Origin: an uncultured Lachnospiraceae bacterium
GTDB lineage: Bacteria > Bacillota > Clostridia > Lachnospirales > Lachnospiraceae
Direction: 5' to 3'
Length of the DNA: 64,000 bases
Assembly (NCBI GenBank): GCA_947626285.1
Contig: CANQRR010000003.1
Coordinates: forward strand, 1 to 64,000
Part shown: positions 42,083 to 50,259 of the stretch, piece by piece
How positions within the stretch are numbered: the stretch's first letter is position 1
Layout of the letters: every line of letters starts with the position of its first letter
Made by a program: the position numbers and the translations under genes
Notes under the pieces: model-generated
Told to the model about the DNA's origin: nothing
Databases searched by the model: none
The model's input: the letters and a program-made list of their open reading frames with translations, nothing else

Positions 42083-42425
42083 AATGCTGCACCACCATAA
42101 CTCCCACGAACACCACAAAAAGCCCTATGATGTTGCGCACGGAGAGATTTTCGTGAAAGATGACGACCGCCCAGATCTGCGACCAGATCAGGTACACGGT
42201 CTTGTTCGCATACGCGACGTTGAGCTGGAAGCGCTTGATCACCTTCTGCCAGATGACCGCGTAGATCAGACAGTTCAGGAACATCAGCGCCACAAAAACA
42301 TACAGGAGGATTCCCTTGAGCCCGTGCCGATTGAACTGTACGGAAGCCGCCTTGGAAAACACGCCTGTAAACGAAAACAACAGAATATTCAGATGCAACA
42401 GCATATAATTCTTCATTTTTTCCAT
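42075..42425 (-). CDS. Half-size EamA/SMR-type membrane protein (ArnE-like)
   Basis: One hundred and sixteen residues with four predicted helices: LNILLFSFTGVFSKAASVQF, GILLYVFVALMFLNCLIYAV, VAYANKTVYLIWSQIWAVVI and NIIGLFVVFVGVMVVQHYD. Like its downstream partner it is half of a ten-helix DMT transporter. No ribosome site precedes ATG 42425, but a -10 box ends eight bases before it, so the mRNA may be leaderless; alternative starts are Met 4 or Met 8. Divergent from the GT2 gene, with overlapping promoters. Confidence 0.7.
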   Translation of the reverse strand: MEKMKNYMLLHLNILLFSFTGVFSKAASVQFNRHGLKGILLYVFVALMFLNCLIYAVIWQKVIKRFQLNVAYANKTVYLIWSQIWAVVIFHENLSVRNIIGLFVVFVGVMVVQHYD

Positions 42426-42432
42426 GGAAACG

Positions 42433-42461
42433 ATTATAACATTCTTTTACAAATGGTGCAA
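42433..42461 (-). promoter_or_regulatory. Promoter of the two half-transporter genes
   Basis: TTGCAC (42461-42456), 17-bp spacer, TATAAT (42438-42433). The predicted start point falls on or next to the first ATG. Confidence 0.65.
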
Positions 42462-42474
42462 GATATGCTATACT
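42446..42474 (+). promoter_or_regulatory. Promoter of the GT2/aminotransferase/ATP-grasp genes
   Basis: TTTACA (42446-42451), 17-bp spacer, TATACT (42469-42474). It overlaps the leftward promoter by 16 bp, so the two should interfere or be co-regulated. Confidence 0.65.
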
Positions 42475-42523
42475 GTGAAAGTTAAAGATTGAAAGTCGAA
42501 GATCATTACTTAGGAGGAAATCC

Positions 42524-43453
42524 ATGAGTTTATATTCTGTGGTGGTTCCGGTCTACAATTCGGAGCTCACATTGGAGGAATTGTACACGCGCCTTCGCGC
42601 GGTCTTCGAGGAGATCATGCACGAAGATTTTGAGCTGATCCTGGTGGACGACGGATCCAGGGATCACTCTTGGGACGTCATGGAGAAGCTGCATGAGCGT
42701 GACCCGCGGGTGAAGATCATCCAGCAGGCAAGGAATTTCGGGCAGCATCCCGCGCTTCTGTGTGGTTTCCACTATGTGAACGGGGACTTCATCATCACGA
42801 TGGACGACGACCTGCAGCATCCGCCCGAGGAGATCCCGAAGCTCGCGAAGGTGATAAACGAACGCGACGACGTGGACGTTATCATCGCCAAATACGAAGG
42901 CCGCAAGCACAATCTCGTCCGTAAAATCGGCACCTGGGTCTCGGTCTACGCGACCTCCAAAATGCTCGGAAAGCCGCGCGACCTGGAGATCACCAGCTTC
43001 CGTCTGATGCGCCGCTTCATCGTGGACGCGATCGTGCAGATGACCGTGCGGAAGCCCCAGATTGGGAACCTGCTGGTGCAGACCTCGAACCGCATCATCA
43101 ACGTGCCGGTGCACCATGACGCCCGCAAATACGGTCACAGCGGCTACACGTTTACGCGGCTGGTGAAAGATCTGTTCTACGATATCACAAGCAACTCCGC
43201 GTTCCCGCTCGTTCTGGTGCGCAACATCGGGATCCTGAGCTTCCTTGCCAGCGTGTTCCTAGCGATCTATTTTCTGATACGCTATTTCCTGTACGGAATG
43301 TCCGTGGAAGGCTGGACCTCCACGATCCTGATCATCCTTGCAAGCAACGGCCTCATGCTACTCGCGATCGGCATCATCGGCGAATATCTGATGCACATCC
43401 TCGACGAAGCGCGCAAGATGCCGAACTACATAGAGCGTCAAAAAAAATTGTAA
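42524..43453 (+). CDS. GT2 polyprenyl-phosphate glycosyltransferase (ArnC/DPM1-like)
   Basis: A protein of 309 residues with TTAGGAGGAAATCC before ATG. The GT-A core reads VVVPVYNSELTLEELYTRLR, ELILVDDGSRDHSWDVMEKL and DFIITMDDDLQHPPEEIPKL (D-x-D). Two C-terminal membrane helices follow (about residues 230-290), as in enzymes that load a sugar onto undecaprenyl phosphate. Donor sugar is unknown. Its product would be the natural cargo for the divergent half-transporter pair. First gene of a rightward three-gene unit. Confidence 0.88.
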   Translation: MSLYSVVVPVYNSELTLEELYTRLRAVFEEIMHEDFELILVDDGSRDHSWDVMEKLHERDPRVKIIQQARNFGQHPALLCGFHYVNGDFIITMDDDLQHPPEEIPKLAKVINERDDVDVIIAKYEGRKHNLVRKIGTWVSVYATSKMLGKPRDLEITSFRLMRRFIVDAIVQMTVRKPQIGNLLVQTSNRIINVPVHHDARKYGHSGYTFTRLVKDLFYDITSNSAFPLVLVRNIGILSFLASVFLAIYFLIRYFLYGMSVEGWTSTILIILASNGLMLLAIGIIGEYLMHILDEARKMPNYIERQKKL

Positions 43454-43525
43454 GCTACACATATCCGCGGCAATGCGCGGAACCGTATGAACAGAACGCT
43501 CTGAACGCTTATATAGGGAGGACTT

Positions 43526-44524
43526 ATGAAAGAAATCGGCGGATATCTGGAGCTGGAGCGTTTCTCCGGCCCGGAATACTATGACGATATGGTAAAGCTG
43601 AATCTCGGCCGGACCGCCCTGCTCTATCTCATGAAAGCTGCAGGCGCCCACACGCTGTGGGTGCCGCGTTTTCTGTGTGAGGCGGTTCTGGACAGCTGTA
43701 CGCGCGCAGGCTATCAGCTCAAATACTACTCGATCGGGCGGGATTTTCTCCCCGGATCGGATCTCGCTCCGCAGCCCGGAGAATATACCTGCATCGTGAA
43801 TTTCTACGGGCAGTTGACGCAGGAGCAGATCCTCTCTATGCGCTGCAAATACGGTCCGGTGATCCTGGACAACACGCACGCCTTTTTCCAGCCGCCGGTC
43901 GGACAGATCCCGACGCTCTACTCGCTGCGCAAGTTCTTCGGGCTTTGCGACGGCGCCTATGTGTCGATGGGAAGCCTGACCCCGGCGATCGATCCAAAGC
44001 ATCTGGAGCAGGACTTATCCGGGGGACGCATGGGGCATATCCTCGGACGCTTTGAAGCGGACGCTTCCACCCACTATCAGACTATGCTGGACAACGCGCA
44101 CGCGCTTGACCACGAACTGGTCAAGCAGATGTCTCCGCTCACAGAGAACCTGCTGCACGGCATCGATTATGAGCGGGCGCGCGCCGCAAGAGAGGAAAAT
44201 TACCGGGCGCTCGATGCGCTGCTCGGCGCGGACAACCCCCTGCCGATCCATATGCCGGCGGGACCGTTCGTGTATCCGTTCTACCACAGGGACGGGATGC
44301 GGCTGCGCAGACAGATGGCAAAACAGAAGATCTACGTCCCGACCTACTGGAACAACGTGCTGAAGCAGATGCCGGAGGATTCCTTGGAATACGATTACGC
44401 AGCGAATATCCTGCCGCTGCCCTGCGACCAGCGCTACGCACCGGCGGACATGGAGACCGTCGCGCGCGTTTTGCGGGAATCCGCCGGAGAGCTGGAGAGC
44501 GCCTGCACGCCGACCGCCGGATAA
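43526..44524 (+). CDS. DegT/DnrJ/EryC1-like PLP-dependent aminotransferase, divergent
   Basis: A protein of 332 residues, ATG after AGGGAGGACTT. It reads as a shortened sugar aminotransferase: LNLGRTALLYLMKAAGAHTL near the start, VILDNTHAFFQPPVGQIPTL (Asp for the PLP ring), and YSLRKFFGLCDGAYVSMGSL with the Lys expected to hold PLP. The C-terminus (KQKIYVPTYWNNVLKQ) is family-like. It would make a 4-amino sugar, consistent with the neighbouring ArnC-like transferase. Lower similarity to textbook motifs than usual, so activity is not certain. Confidence 0.65.
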   Translation: MKEIGGYLELERFSGPEYYDDMVKLNLGRTALLYLMKAAGAHTLWVPRFLCEAVLDSCTRAGYQLKYYSIGRDFLPGSDLAPQPGEYTCIVNFYGQLTQEQILSMRCKYGPVILDNTHAFFQPPVGQIPTLYSLRKFFGLCDGAYVSMGSLTPAIDPKHLEQDLSGGRMGHILGRFEADASTHYQTMLDNAHALDHELVKQMSPLTENLLHGIDYERARAAREENYRALDALLGADNPLPIHMPAGPFVYPFYHRDGMRLRRQMAKQKIYVPTYWNNVLKQMPEDSLEYDYAANILPLPCDQRYAPADMETVARVLRESAGELESACTPTAG

Positions 44525-44568
44525 AACGCCGATACAGAGTACAGTAAACAAAAAACTGGAGAATACAT

Positions 44569-45813
44569 ATGCACAGACTTGTGGTCCTGGGGTCCCTCGG
44601 GGAATTTGTACAACTGATCAAACTCGCGAAAAAGCGCGGTTACTACACGATCGTCTGCGACGGCTATCCGGGCAGCATAGGGAAATCCTTCGCAGACAAA
44701 GCGTACGACATCGACGTCGGCGATGCGGACGCCATCGCGGCCATGTGCCGCGCGGAAGAGGCAGACGGGATCATCACCTCATTTTCGGATTATCTGTTTG
44801 AGTGTATGGTGAAGATCGCAGAAAAGGCCGGGCTGAAATGTTATTTCAACACCCGGCAGCTTCCGTATTACCGGGACAAGGTTCGTATGAAAGACATGCT
44901 GACCGAACTCGGCATACATACGCCGGCGTACCGCTACGTCGCGAAGGATTTTTCCGATAAGGAACTCGCCGGGCTCGCCTTCCCGGTCGTCGTGAAGCCC
45001 GTGGACAAGTACGGCTCGCGCGGCGTCGAGGTATTGGATTCCGTCGAGGAAGTGCGCAGCCACTTCGACCACACCTGCGCCACCTCTGACATCAAAAAAA
45101 TCCTCGTGGAGGAATACCACGACGGCTTTGAGTTCAATATGATGACCTGGGTGCTGCACGGCAAAGTGCAGGTCATCAGCATCGCCGACCGCGAAAAGAC
45201 ACCAATCGGCGACCACCAGATCCCGATCAGCTCACGCAACGTCTACCCTTCCAAACGCCTCGACCGCGTGATCGATGAGACAAAAGACGTCCTGCAGCGC
45301 ATTGCCGATCACCTCGGGCAAAAAGAAGGCCCGCTGTCCATGCAGTTTTTTTGGAAGCCGGAGACCGGCGTGTCCGTCTGCGAGGTGGCCGGGCGTTTTT
45401 TCGGCTATGAACACGAGCTCGTGGAGTACGCCGGCGGGCTGAATTTCGAACATCTGCTGCTCGACTATGTCTACAATGAAGCGGCTGTGGAGCGGTTGTT
45501 CGCGGACTACTCGCCGCGCTTTTCAAAGACAAGCGCCGTTCTGTATTTTCACGGAAAACCCGGCATGCGCGTCGTGCATCAGGAGACCGCCGAAGCGCTG
45601 TCGTGCCTGCCCGGCGTCGCGAAAACCTGGCTGTTCTACCGCTCCGGCGAGGAGATCATCCAACACGGCCCGAACCCTTACGTCGCCCGCTACTACATCA
45701 CAGGCGACACCCGTGAAGAGATCGACGCGCTGACGGAGGAATTCTTCGCGCGCATGAGCATCACGGACGCGGGCGGGCAGGAAGTGCTGTATCGAAATTC
45801 AATCGGTGAATAA
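44569..45813 (+). CDS. ATP-grasp ligase, substrate unknown
   Basis: A protein of 414 residues, ATG after CTGGAGAATACAT. N-terminal Rossmann-like domain (MHRLVVLGSLGEFVQLIKLA and VCDGYPGSIGKSFADKAYDI). ATP-grasp core: FPVVVKPVDKYGSRGVEVLD (Lys and small loop), ILVEEYHDGFEFNMMTWVLH, and GPLSMQFFWKPETGVSVCEV with the metal-ligand region. A C-terminal domain of about 90 residues ends the protein. ATP-grasp enzymes of this layout join a carboxylate to an amine. With an aminotransferase next door, acylation of an amino sugar is a reasonable but unproven guess. Confidence 0.8.
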   Translation: MHRLVVLGSLGEFVQLIKLAKKRGYYTIVCDGYPGSIGKSFADKAYDIDVGDADAIAAMCRAEEADGIITSFSDYLFECMVKIAEKAGLKCYFNTRQLPYYRDKVRMKDMLTELGIHTPAYRYVAKDFSDKELAGLAFPVVVKPVDKYGSRGVEVLDSVEEVRSHFDHTCATSDIKKILVEEYHDGFEFNMMTWVLHGKVQVISIADREKTPIGDHQIPISSRNVYPSKRLDRVIDETKDVLQRIADHLGQKEGPLSMQFFWKPETGVSVCEVAGRFFGYEHELVEYAGGLNFEHLLLDYVYNEAAVERLFADYSPRFSKTSAVLYFHGKPGMRVVHQETAEALSCLPGVAKTWLFYRSGEEIIQHGPNPYVARYYITGDTREEIDALTEEFFARMSITDAGGQEVLYRNSIGE

Positions 45814-45818
45814 TAATT

Positions 45819-47045
45819 TTACGCTCCGCTTAGTACCCGGTGCAGAAGATCCGCCAGCGGAGCCATCGCGTTTTGCTCCTCCTCCACGGTGTTCATCTGT
45901 GTGCCTGCCTCCACCAGCAGGGAGCGCGGCTGCAGATGCAGGTTAAAGCGCTCCGCTTTCAAGTAGATGTTCCGCGTAAATCCGGGATACAGTTCTTCGG
46001 CCGCAAGCTGTAGCTGCAAGGAGAATGCAAGGTTGTCCTGCGTGTAAGGATTCTCCAGCCAAGACAGCGGCCGATCCGCACTGTCCCGCGAAATGCCGTT
46101 GAAAAACATGATGCGGGAGGCCGGCTGTCCGTCAATCTCCGTCACAAACTTCTCTCCCTCCACCCCGTCTCGGTGCAGATCGACGATGACCTCGATCGTA
46201 GGGTGTTCTTCCAGAATCTTCTCGATTGCCTCGCGCGCGTAGTCGTACGCTGCGCTGCGGTCCAGCACGCCGTCCACCAGATCATAGACGCCCGTGTCAT
46301 GGATCACGTTATAGCCGTATGTATTCCGCAGCTCCTCCGCAAGCAACTCTCCCATACCGACGATCGTATCGCCAGTCTCCCCCTCCCGCGAATCCGCAAA
46401 CGCTTCCTGCGAATGTGTGTGATAGATCAGAATCTGAGGCACGGACGGATCCTGCGCCAGCCTCAGATCTTTCTGCAGCAGAACGTCGACATCCAAAAGC
46501 TCCTCGTCTGCCATCGTCCCCTCGTCCACCGTAAAATAGTGGGACAGCAGATAGTCGAAATCCTCCAGCTGTGTCAGAAGCTGTTCGGAAACGACCGCAT
46601 GGGAGGCTGTCGGCTGCGTCTCCGCCCCGGGCGTCGTGACTTCCTGCCGCTTTGTCACGCGCTGAGAGTCCTGCCCCGCCTGCGTTTCTTCCTGCACAGG
46701 CTTCTCCGTCTCCCCTGGCTGTCCTTCCGCCTGTGAGATCGTCTCTGTCTCCTGTGCGCTCTCTCCCTCTGTCTCCTCCGCCAGATAGCTGTAGACCGGC
46801 ACGACCTGCCGCATCCATTTCGCGATCCAGTTTGGCATACCGCGATCCTCCACGCTCGCCGCAAAGCCCGGCGCGTAAGTGCGCATCGCCGCGTCTTCCA
46901 GGTTTCTCTGAACTTCCCCGGAATCCAACGCCTGCCGCGCCGCCTGACTTTCCAGAAAGATGCGGCCAGCCTTATACAGGATATAGATTCCCAGCACCAG
47001 CATGATCAGATAAAGAAGCTTCTGGAACCCGCTTGTCCTCCTCAT
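45819..47045 (-). CDS. spoIIP: Stage II sporulation protein P
   Basis: About 408 residues from ATG 47045 behind GGGAGGCGGCGT; a TTG at 47078 is less likely. One N-terminal membrane helix (LYLIMLVLGIYILYKAGRIF) is followed by a Glu/Gln-rich linker (about residues 80-160) and the amidase domain: PQILIYHTHSQEAFADSREG (zinc His) and TIEVIVDLHRDGVEGEKFVT (zinc His). SpoIIP, with SpoIID, thins septal peptidoglycan during forespore engulfment. It shows that the organism belongs to an endospore-forming lineage. It converges on the ATP-grasp gene with five bases between stops. Confidence 0.93.
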   Translation of the reverse strand: MRRTSGFQKLLYLIMLVLGIYILYKAGRIFLESQAARQALDSGEVQRNLEDAAMRTYAPGFAASVEDRGMPNWIAKWMRQVVPVYSYLAEETEGESAQETETISQAEGQPGETEKPVQEETQAGQDSQRVTKRQEVTTPGAETQPTASHAVVSEQLLTQLEDFDYLLSHYFTVDEGTMADEELLDVDVLLQKDLRLAQDPSVPQILIYHTHSQEAFADSREGETGDTIVGMGELLAEELRNTYGYNVIHDTGVYDLVDGVLDRSAAYDYAREAIEKILEEHPTIEVIVDLHRDGVEGEKFVTEIDGQPASRIMFFNGISRDSADRPLSWLENPYTQDNLAFSLQLQLAAEELYPGFTRNIYLKAERFNLHLQPRSLLVEAGTQMNTVEEEQNAMAPLADLLHRVLSGA

Positions 47046-47137
47046 ACGCCGCCTCCCGCGATTCTGCGTCGTCTGCAATTGTTCTCTAATAAAGACGCTA
47101 TTTCATGTATATGAGAAGTCCCGCAGAAATATGCATC

Positions 47138-47176
47138 AAAAAAAGAGAGCCACCGCATCTTCATGCGGCGACTCTC
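47138..47176 (-). terminator. Rho-independent terminator of the propanediol/rhamnulokinase operon
   Basis: On the minus strand GAGAG-CCGCAT-gaag-ATGCGG-CTCTC arms (with two 3-base internal loops) followed by seven T. It lies 31 bases after the rhaB stop. Confidence 0.9.
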
Positions 47177-47206
47177 CCGTAGAAAATCGCAGAATATCCG
47201 AATGCC

Positions 47207-48613
47207 TCAATTTGCGGCGTAGATCTTCACATCAAACGACTCATGGATCGTCGTGCGCGCCTCCTCGACGGACTTGAACTCGCCCGCCTCGAGCATCTGC
47301 GCCGTGATGTTGCCGATCGCGGTCGCCTCGCCCGGACCCGCGTGAACCTCCTTGCCGGTCGCCTTCGCGGTCAGCTCGTTTAAGTAGCCCGCGTTGGAAC
47401 CGCCGCCCACGACATGGATACGACTGTACGTCCGTCCGGTCATCTCCTCGAGCTCCTTCGCAGTCTTCGCGTAGCACTCCGCAAGGCTCGTGTAGATTAC
47501 GGTCGCCAGCTCGCCCAACGTCTCCGGCACCTGCTGATCCGTCCTGCGGCAGAAATCCTTCACCGCCTCGGTCATATTGTCCGGCGACAGGAAGCAATCG
47601 TCGTTCGCATCCACCCGCGACGGGAAATCTTTCGCCTGCTCCGCCATCTCGCAGATCTCTCCGAAGCCGTACTTGTCGTCAAACTCGTGGCGCACGGACT
47701 GGATCATCCAAAGACCCATAATGTTCTTCAGATAGCGGAAGCGTCCCGCGTAGCCGCCCTCGTTCGTGAGGTTGCGCGCGAAGCTCTCCATCGAGCAGTC
47801 GGCAGTCGGGCGCTCCAGCCCCATCAGCGACCATGTCCCAGAGCTGATATAGATAAAGTCGTCGTCGTTCGCCGGGACCGCGAGCACCGCGGAACCCGTG
47901 TCGTGCGTTGCCGGGGCGACCACCTTCAGGTCGAAACCAACTTCGTTCTTCACTTCCTCGCTCAGGCCGCCAATCACCGTTCCCGGCATGATGAGCTTCT
48001 GGAAGATCCTGCGCGGATAGCCGAGCATGTCGATCAGTTCATAATCCCATTCCTTCGTCGTGGGGCTCACGAGCTGTCCCGTCGTCGCCTCGGTGTACTC
48101 GCAGGTCTTCTTCCCCGTCAGCAGATAATGGAAATAATCCGGCACATGCAGAAGCGTCTCCGCCTGCTCCAGATACTCCGGATGCTTTTTCTTCACCGCC
48201 ATGAGCTGATAGACCGTGTTGAAGATTGCCTTCTGGATGCCGGTGCGCGCGTACAGATCCTTGTGCGGGATGATCTTGTAGACCTCCTCGTCCATGCCGT
48301 CCGTGCGGTGGTCGCGGTAGCCAACCGTGTTGCCGAGCACCTTGTCATCCGCATCGAGCAGCACAAAGTCCACGCCCCAGGTGTCGACCCCCATGCTCAC
48401 CGGGATCTTGCCGATCTCCTTACACTTTTTGAGTCCCGCGATGATCTCCTTGTAGAGCCGGTCGAACTCCCAGCAGAGCTCTCCGTCCTTCTTCACCATG
48501 CCGTTCTCGAAGCGCCAGACTTCCTCGAGCTCCATCTTTCCGTTCTCAAGATACCCCAGGATCAGACGACCGCTCGAAGCGCCGATGTCCACCGCCAGAT
48601 GATATGTAGCCAT
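47207..48613 (-). CDS. rhaB: Rhamnulokinase
   Basis: An FGGY-family kinase of 468 residues phosphorylating L-rhamnulose. N-terminal ATP loop ATYHLAVDIGASSGRLILGY, then MGVDTWGVDFVLLD, GYRDHRTDGMDEEVYKIIPH, the second phosphate loop VVAPATHDTGSAVLAVPAND, and IHVVGGGSNAGYLNELTAKA with the adenosine-binding GGG. ATG follows TAAAGGAGGATTTGCA. The 135 bases to pduO hold no clear promoter, so it may be the last gene of the microcompartment operon, linking rhamnose catabolism to propanediol use. Aldolase, isomerase and transporter genes are not in the window. Confidence 0.94.
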   Translation of the reverse strand: MATYHLAVDIGASSGRLILGYLENGKMELEEVWRFENGMVKKDGELCWEFDRLYKEIIAGLKKCKEIGKIPVSMGVDTWGVDFVLLDADDKVLGNTVGYRDHRTDGMDEEVYKIIPHKDLYARTGIQKAIFNTVYQLMAVKKKHPEYLEQAETLLHVPDYFHYLLTGKKTCEYTEATTGQLVSPTTKEWDYELIDMLGYPRRIFQKLIMPGTVIGGLSEEVKNEVGFDLKVVAPATHDTGSAVLAVPANDDDFIYISSGTWSLMGLERPTADCSMESFARNLTNEGGYAGRFRYLKNIMGLWMIQSVRHEFDDKYGFGEICEMAEQAKDFPSRVDANDDCFLSPDNMTEAVKDFCRRTDQQVPETLGELATVIYTSLAECYAKTAKELEEMTGRTYSRIHVVGGGSNAGYLNELTAKATGKEVHAGPGEATAIGNITAQMLEAGEFKSVEEARTTIHESFDVKIYAAN

Positions 48614-48748
48614 TGCAAATCCTCCTTTACGTATAGTAATGTGAAATGAATTACTTCCCGAAGCCCGGTATCGAGCATCTTTCGCAAAAATATCCCTGCT
48701 GTTTTCTCAGATATGATTGATCCGACCTGCTGCGCAAAAAAGTATCAG

Positions 48749-49924
48749 TCAAAGGATCTCCGCCAACTTCGACAGGCCATACATCGCGAGCGAGTGGTCC
48801 TCCTCGCCCGTACCACCGCTGACGCCCAGTCCTCCAATGATCGCGTCGCCGACTTTGATCGGCACGCCGCCGCCGAAGATGATGATGTTGCCGCCCTCCA
48901 TCTTATCGAGGCCGTAGAACGTCCCACCCGGCTGCGCCAACGCATTCAGCTCCATCGTCGACATCTTGACCGCCACGGAGGTGTAGGCCTTCTTGACCGC
49001 CACGTCGAAGCTCACGAGGAACGCCCCGTCCATCACGTGCACCGCGACCGGATTTCCATCCGGCGTGCAGACCGCGATCACCGCCTGCTTGCCGCGGCGC
49101 TGCGCTTCCTTCTCTATCTCTTCGATCAGCCGTTTCGCCTGCTTAAGAGTGATCTTATCCGAAGCGCTCACGCGCCGGATCACCTCCTGTACGACCTCGC
49201 TGATCTGCTGATTCTCGTTTCCGCTCATCGCTGTTTCTCCTCTATCTGTCCAGACAGCGCCGACTGTTCCGCCTTCTCCGGACGTATGCTGTCTTTCAGC
49301 GACTTCATTCATCTGCTTCTCTGAAATCGTCAGATCGTCTGTCCCCGGTCTGACATCCCCGGACTCCTTCGCATCCTCGTATCGCGCGAGCACGTAAAGG
49401 TAGTCCGCCAGGCGGTTCATGTATTTCTTCGTCCCGTTGTCCGAACCGAACTTCACGCTGACGCTCGCGAGCGCGCGCTCCGCCCTTCTCGCCACCGTCC
49501 GCGCAATGTCGATCTCCGCCGACAGACGGTTCTGTCCCGGCAGGATAAAGCGCTTCGGACGCTCGAACAGCGCCTCCAGCCGATCGATCTCCGCCTCCAG
49601 CGTCTCTGTCTTCTCGTCGCCGATTTTATAGTCTTTATTGTACGGATCCGCGACGCCCGCCATCACCGTGATCAGCGTCTGCTGGATCTCCTCGAACAGC
49701 TCGAGCGCGCGCTTCGCCTGCGCCGCGGCTCCGTCCGCCGTCCTACTCCCCGCGCCCGCTGCGCCGCTCTTCTGCTCCCGAAGCAGCGTCTTCACCAGTC
49801 CGAGATGGCTCGTCAGCTCGTCAATGCTCCCGACCAGCTGGATGCGGTCGTCCGACTTGGACACATTTTTCGTGTGGATCAGGTTCGTGATCCCCTTGTC
49901 TCCGCCTTTGGTGTAAATGTTCAT
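48749..49924 (-). CDS. pduO: PduO: corrinoid adenosyltransferase fused to a GlcG/HbpS-type domain
   Basis: A protein of 391 residues. Residues 1-190 are a PduO-type ATP:cob(I)alamin adenosyltransferase: MNIYTKGGDKGITNLIHTKN and FILPGQNRLSAEIDIARTVA then RRAERA. It supplies coenzyme B12 to the diol dehydratase. Residues 233-391 form a GlcG/HbpS domain (KQAVIAVCTPDGNPVAVHVM; PGGTFYGLDKMEGGNIIIFG). The joint is a low-complexity stretch, and at residue 233 (ATG 49228) an internal start lies behind GAGGAGAAACAGCG. The sequence right after it, ENQQISEVVQEVIRRVSA, looks like an encapsulation helix. So two products are possible. The start overlaps pduH by four bases. Confidence 0.9.
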   Translation of the reverse strand: MNIYTKGGDKGITNLIHTKNVSKSDDRIQLVGSIDELTSHLGLVKTLLREQKSGAAGAGSRTADGAAAQAKRALELFEEIQQTLITVMAGVADPYNKDYKIGDEKTETLEAEIDRLEALFERPKRFILPGQNRLSAEIDIARTVARRAERALASVSVKFGSDNGTKKYMNRLADYLYVLARYEDAKESGDVRPGTDDLTISEKQMNEVAERQHTSGEGGTVGAVWTDRGETAMSGNENQQISEVVQEVIRRVSASDKITLKQAKRLIEEIEKEAQRRGKQAVIAVCTPDGNPVAVHVMDGAFLVSFDVAVKKAYTSVAVKMSTMELNALAQPGGTFYGLDKMEGGNIIIFGGGVPIKVGDAIIGGLGVSGGTGEEDHSLAMYGLSKLAEIL

Positions 49925-50259
49925 AGTGAAATCTCCTTAAACGGCAATTTCTTCACCGCCCGCGCGCTGTTCGCCCCGAGGTTCCGGCACTGCCCGAACG
50001 ACGGCGCGTCCAGCTCGAACACGTTCTTCCCGCGCGGAAGTCTCTGCATCTGCATCGCCAGCCGCGCGCCGTGAATCCCGATTCCGGAGCCGAGCATCGA
50101 CTCCTTCGCGGCCTCGTAAGCGAGACTGTCGAGGTCACCCTCGTGCGCCTGCACCTGATAGAGCACGCCCTCCTCCTCGATCCCCGCGCAGACCTCCCGC
50201 AGGAGATCCTCGTCCGGCTCACGCACATAGATCATAATGGTTGGTTTATTGACGACCAT
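49921..50259 (-). CDS. pduH: Diol dehydratase reactivase, small subunit
   Basis: A protein of 112 residues: MVVNKPTIMIYVREPDEDLL, the EVCAGIEEEGVLYQVQAHEG segment and AAKESMLGSGIGIHGARLAM are typical of PduH/DdrB. Together with PduG it releases damaged cobalamin from the dehydratase. It overlaps pduG by 14 bases and pduO by four, so translation is coupled. Confidence 0.93.
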   Translation of the reverse strand: MVVNKPTIMIYVREPDEDLLREVCAGIEEEGVLYQVQAHEGDLDSLAYEAAKESMLGSGIGIHGARLAMQMQRLPRGKNVFELDAPSFGQCRNLGANSARAVKKLPFKEISL

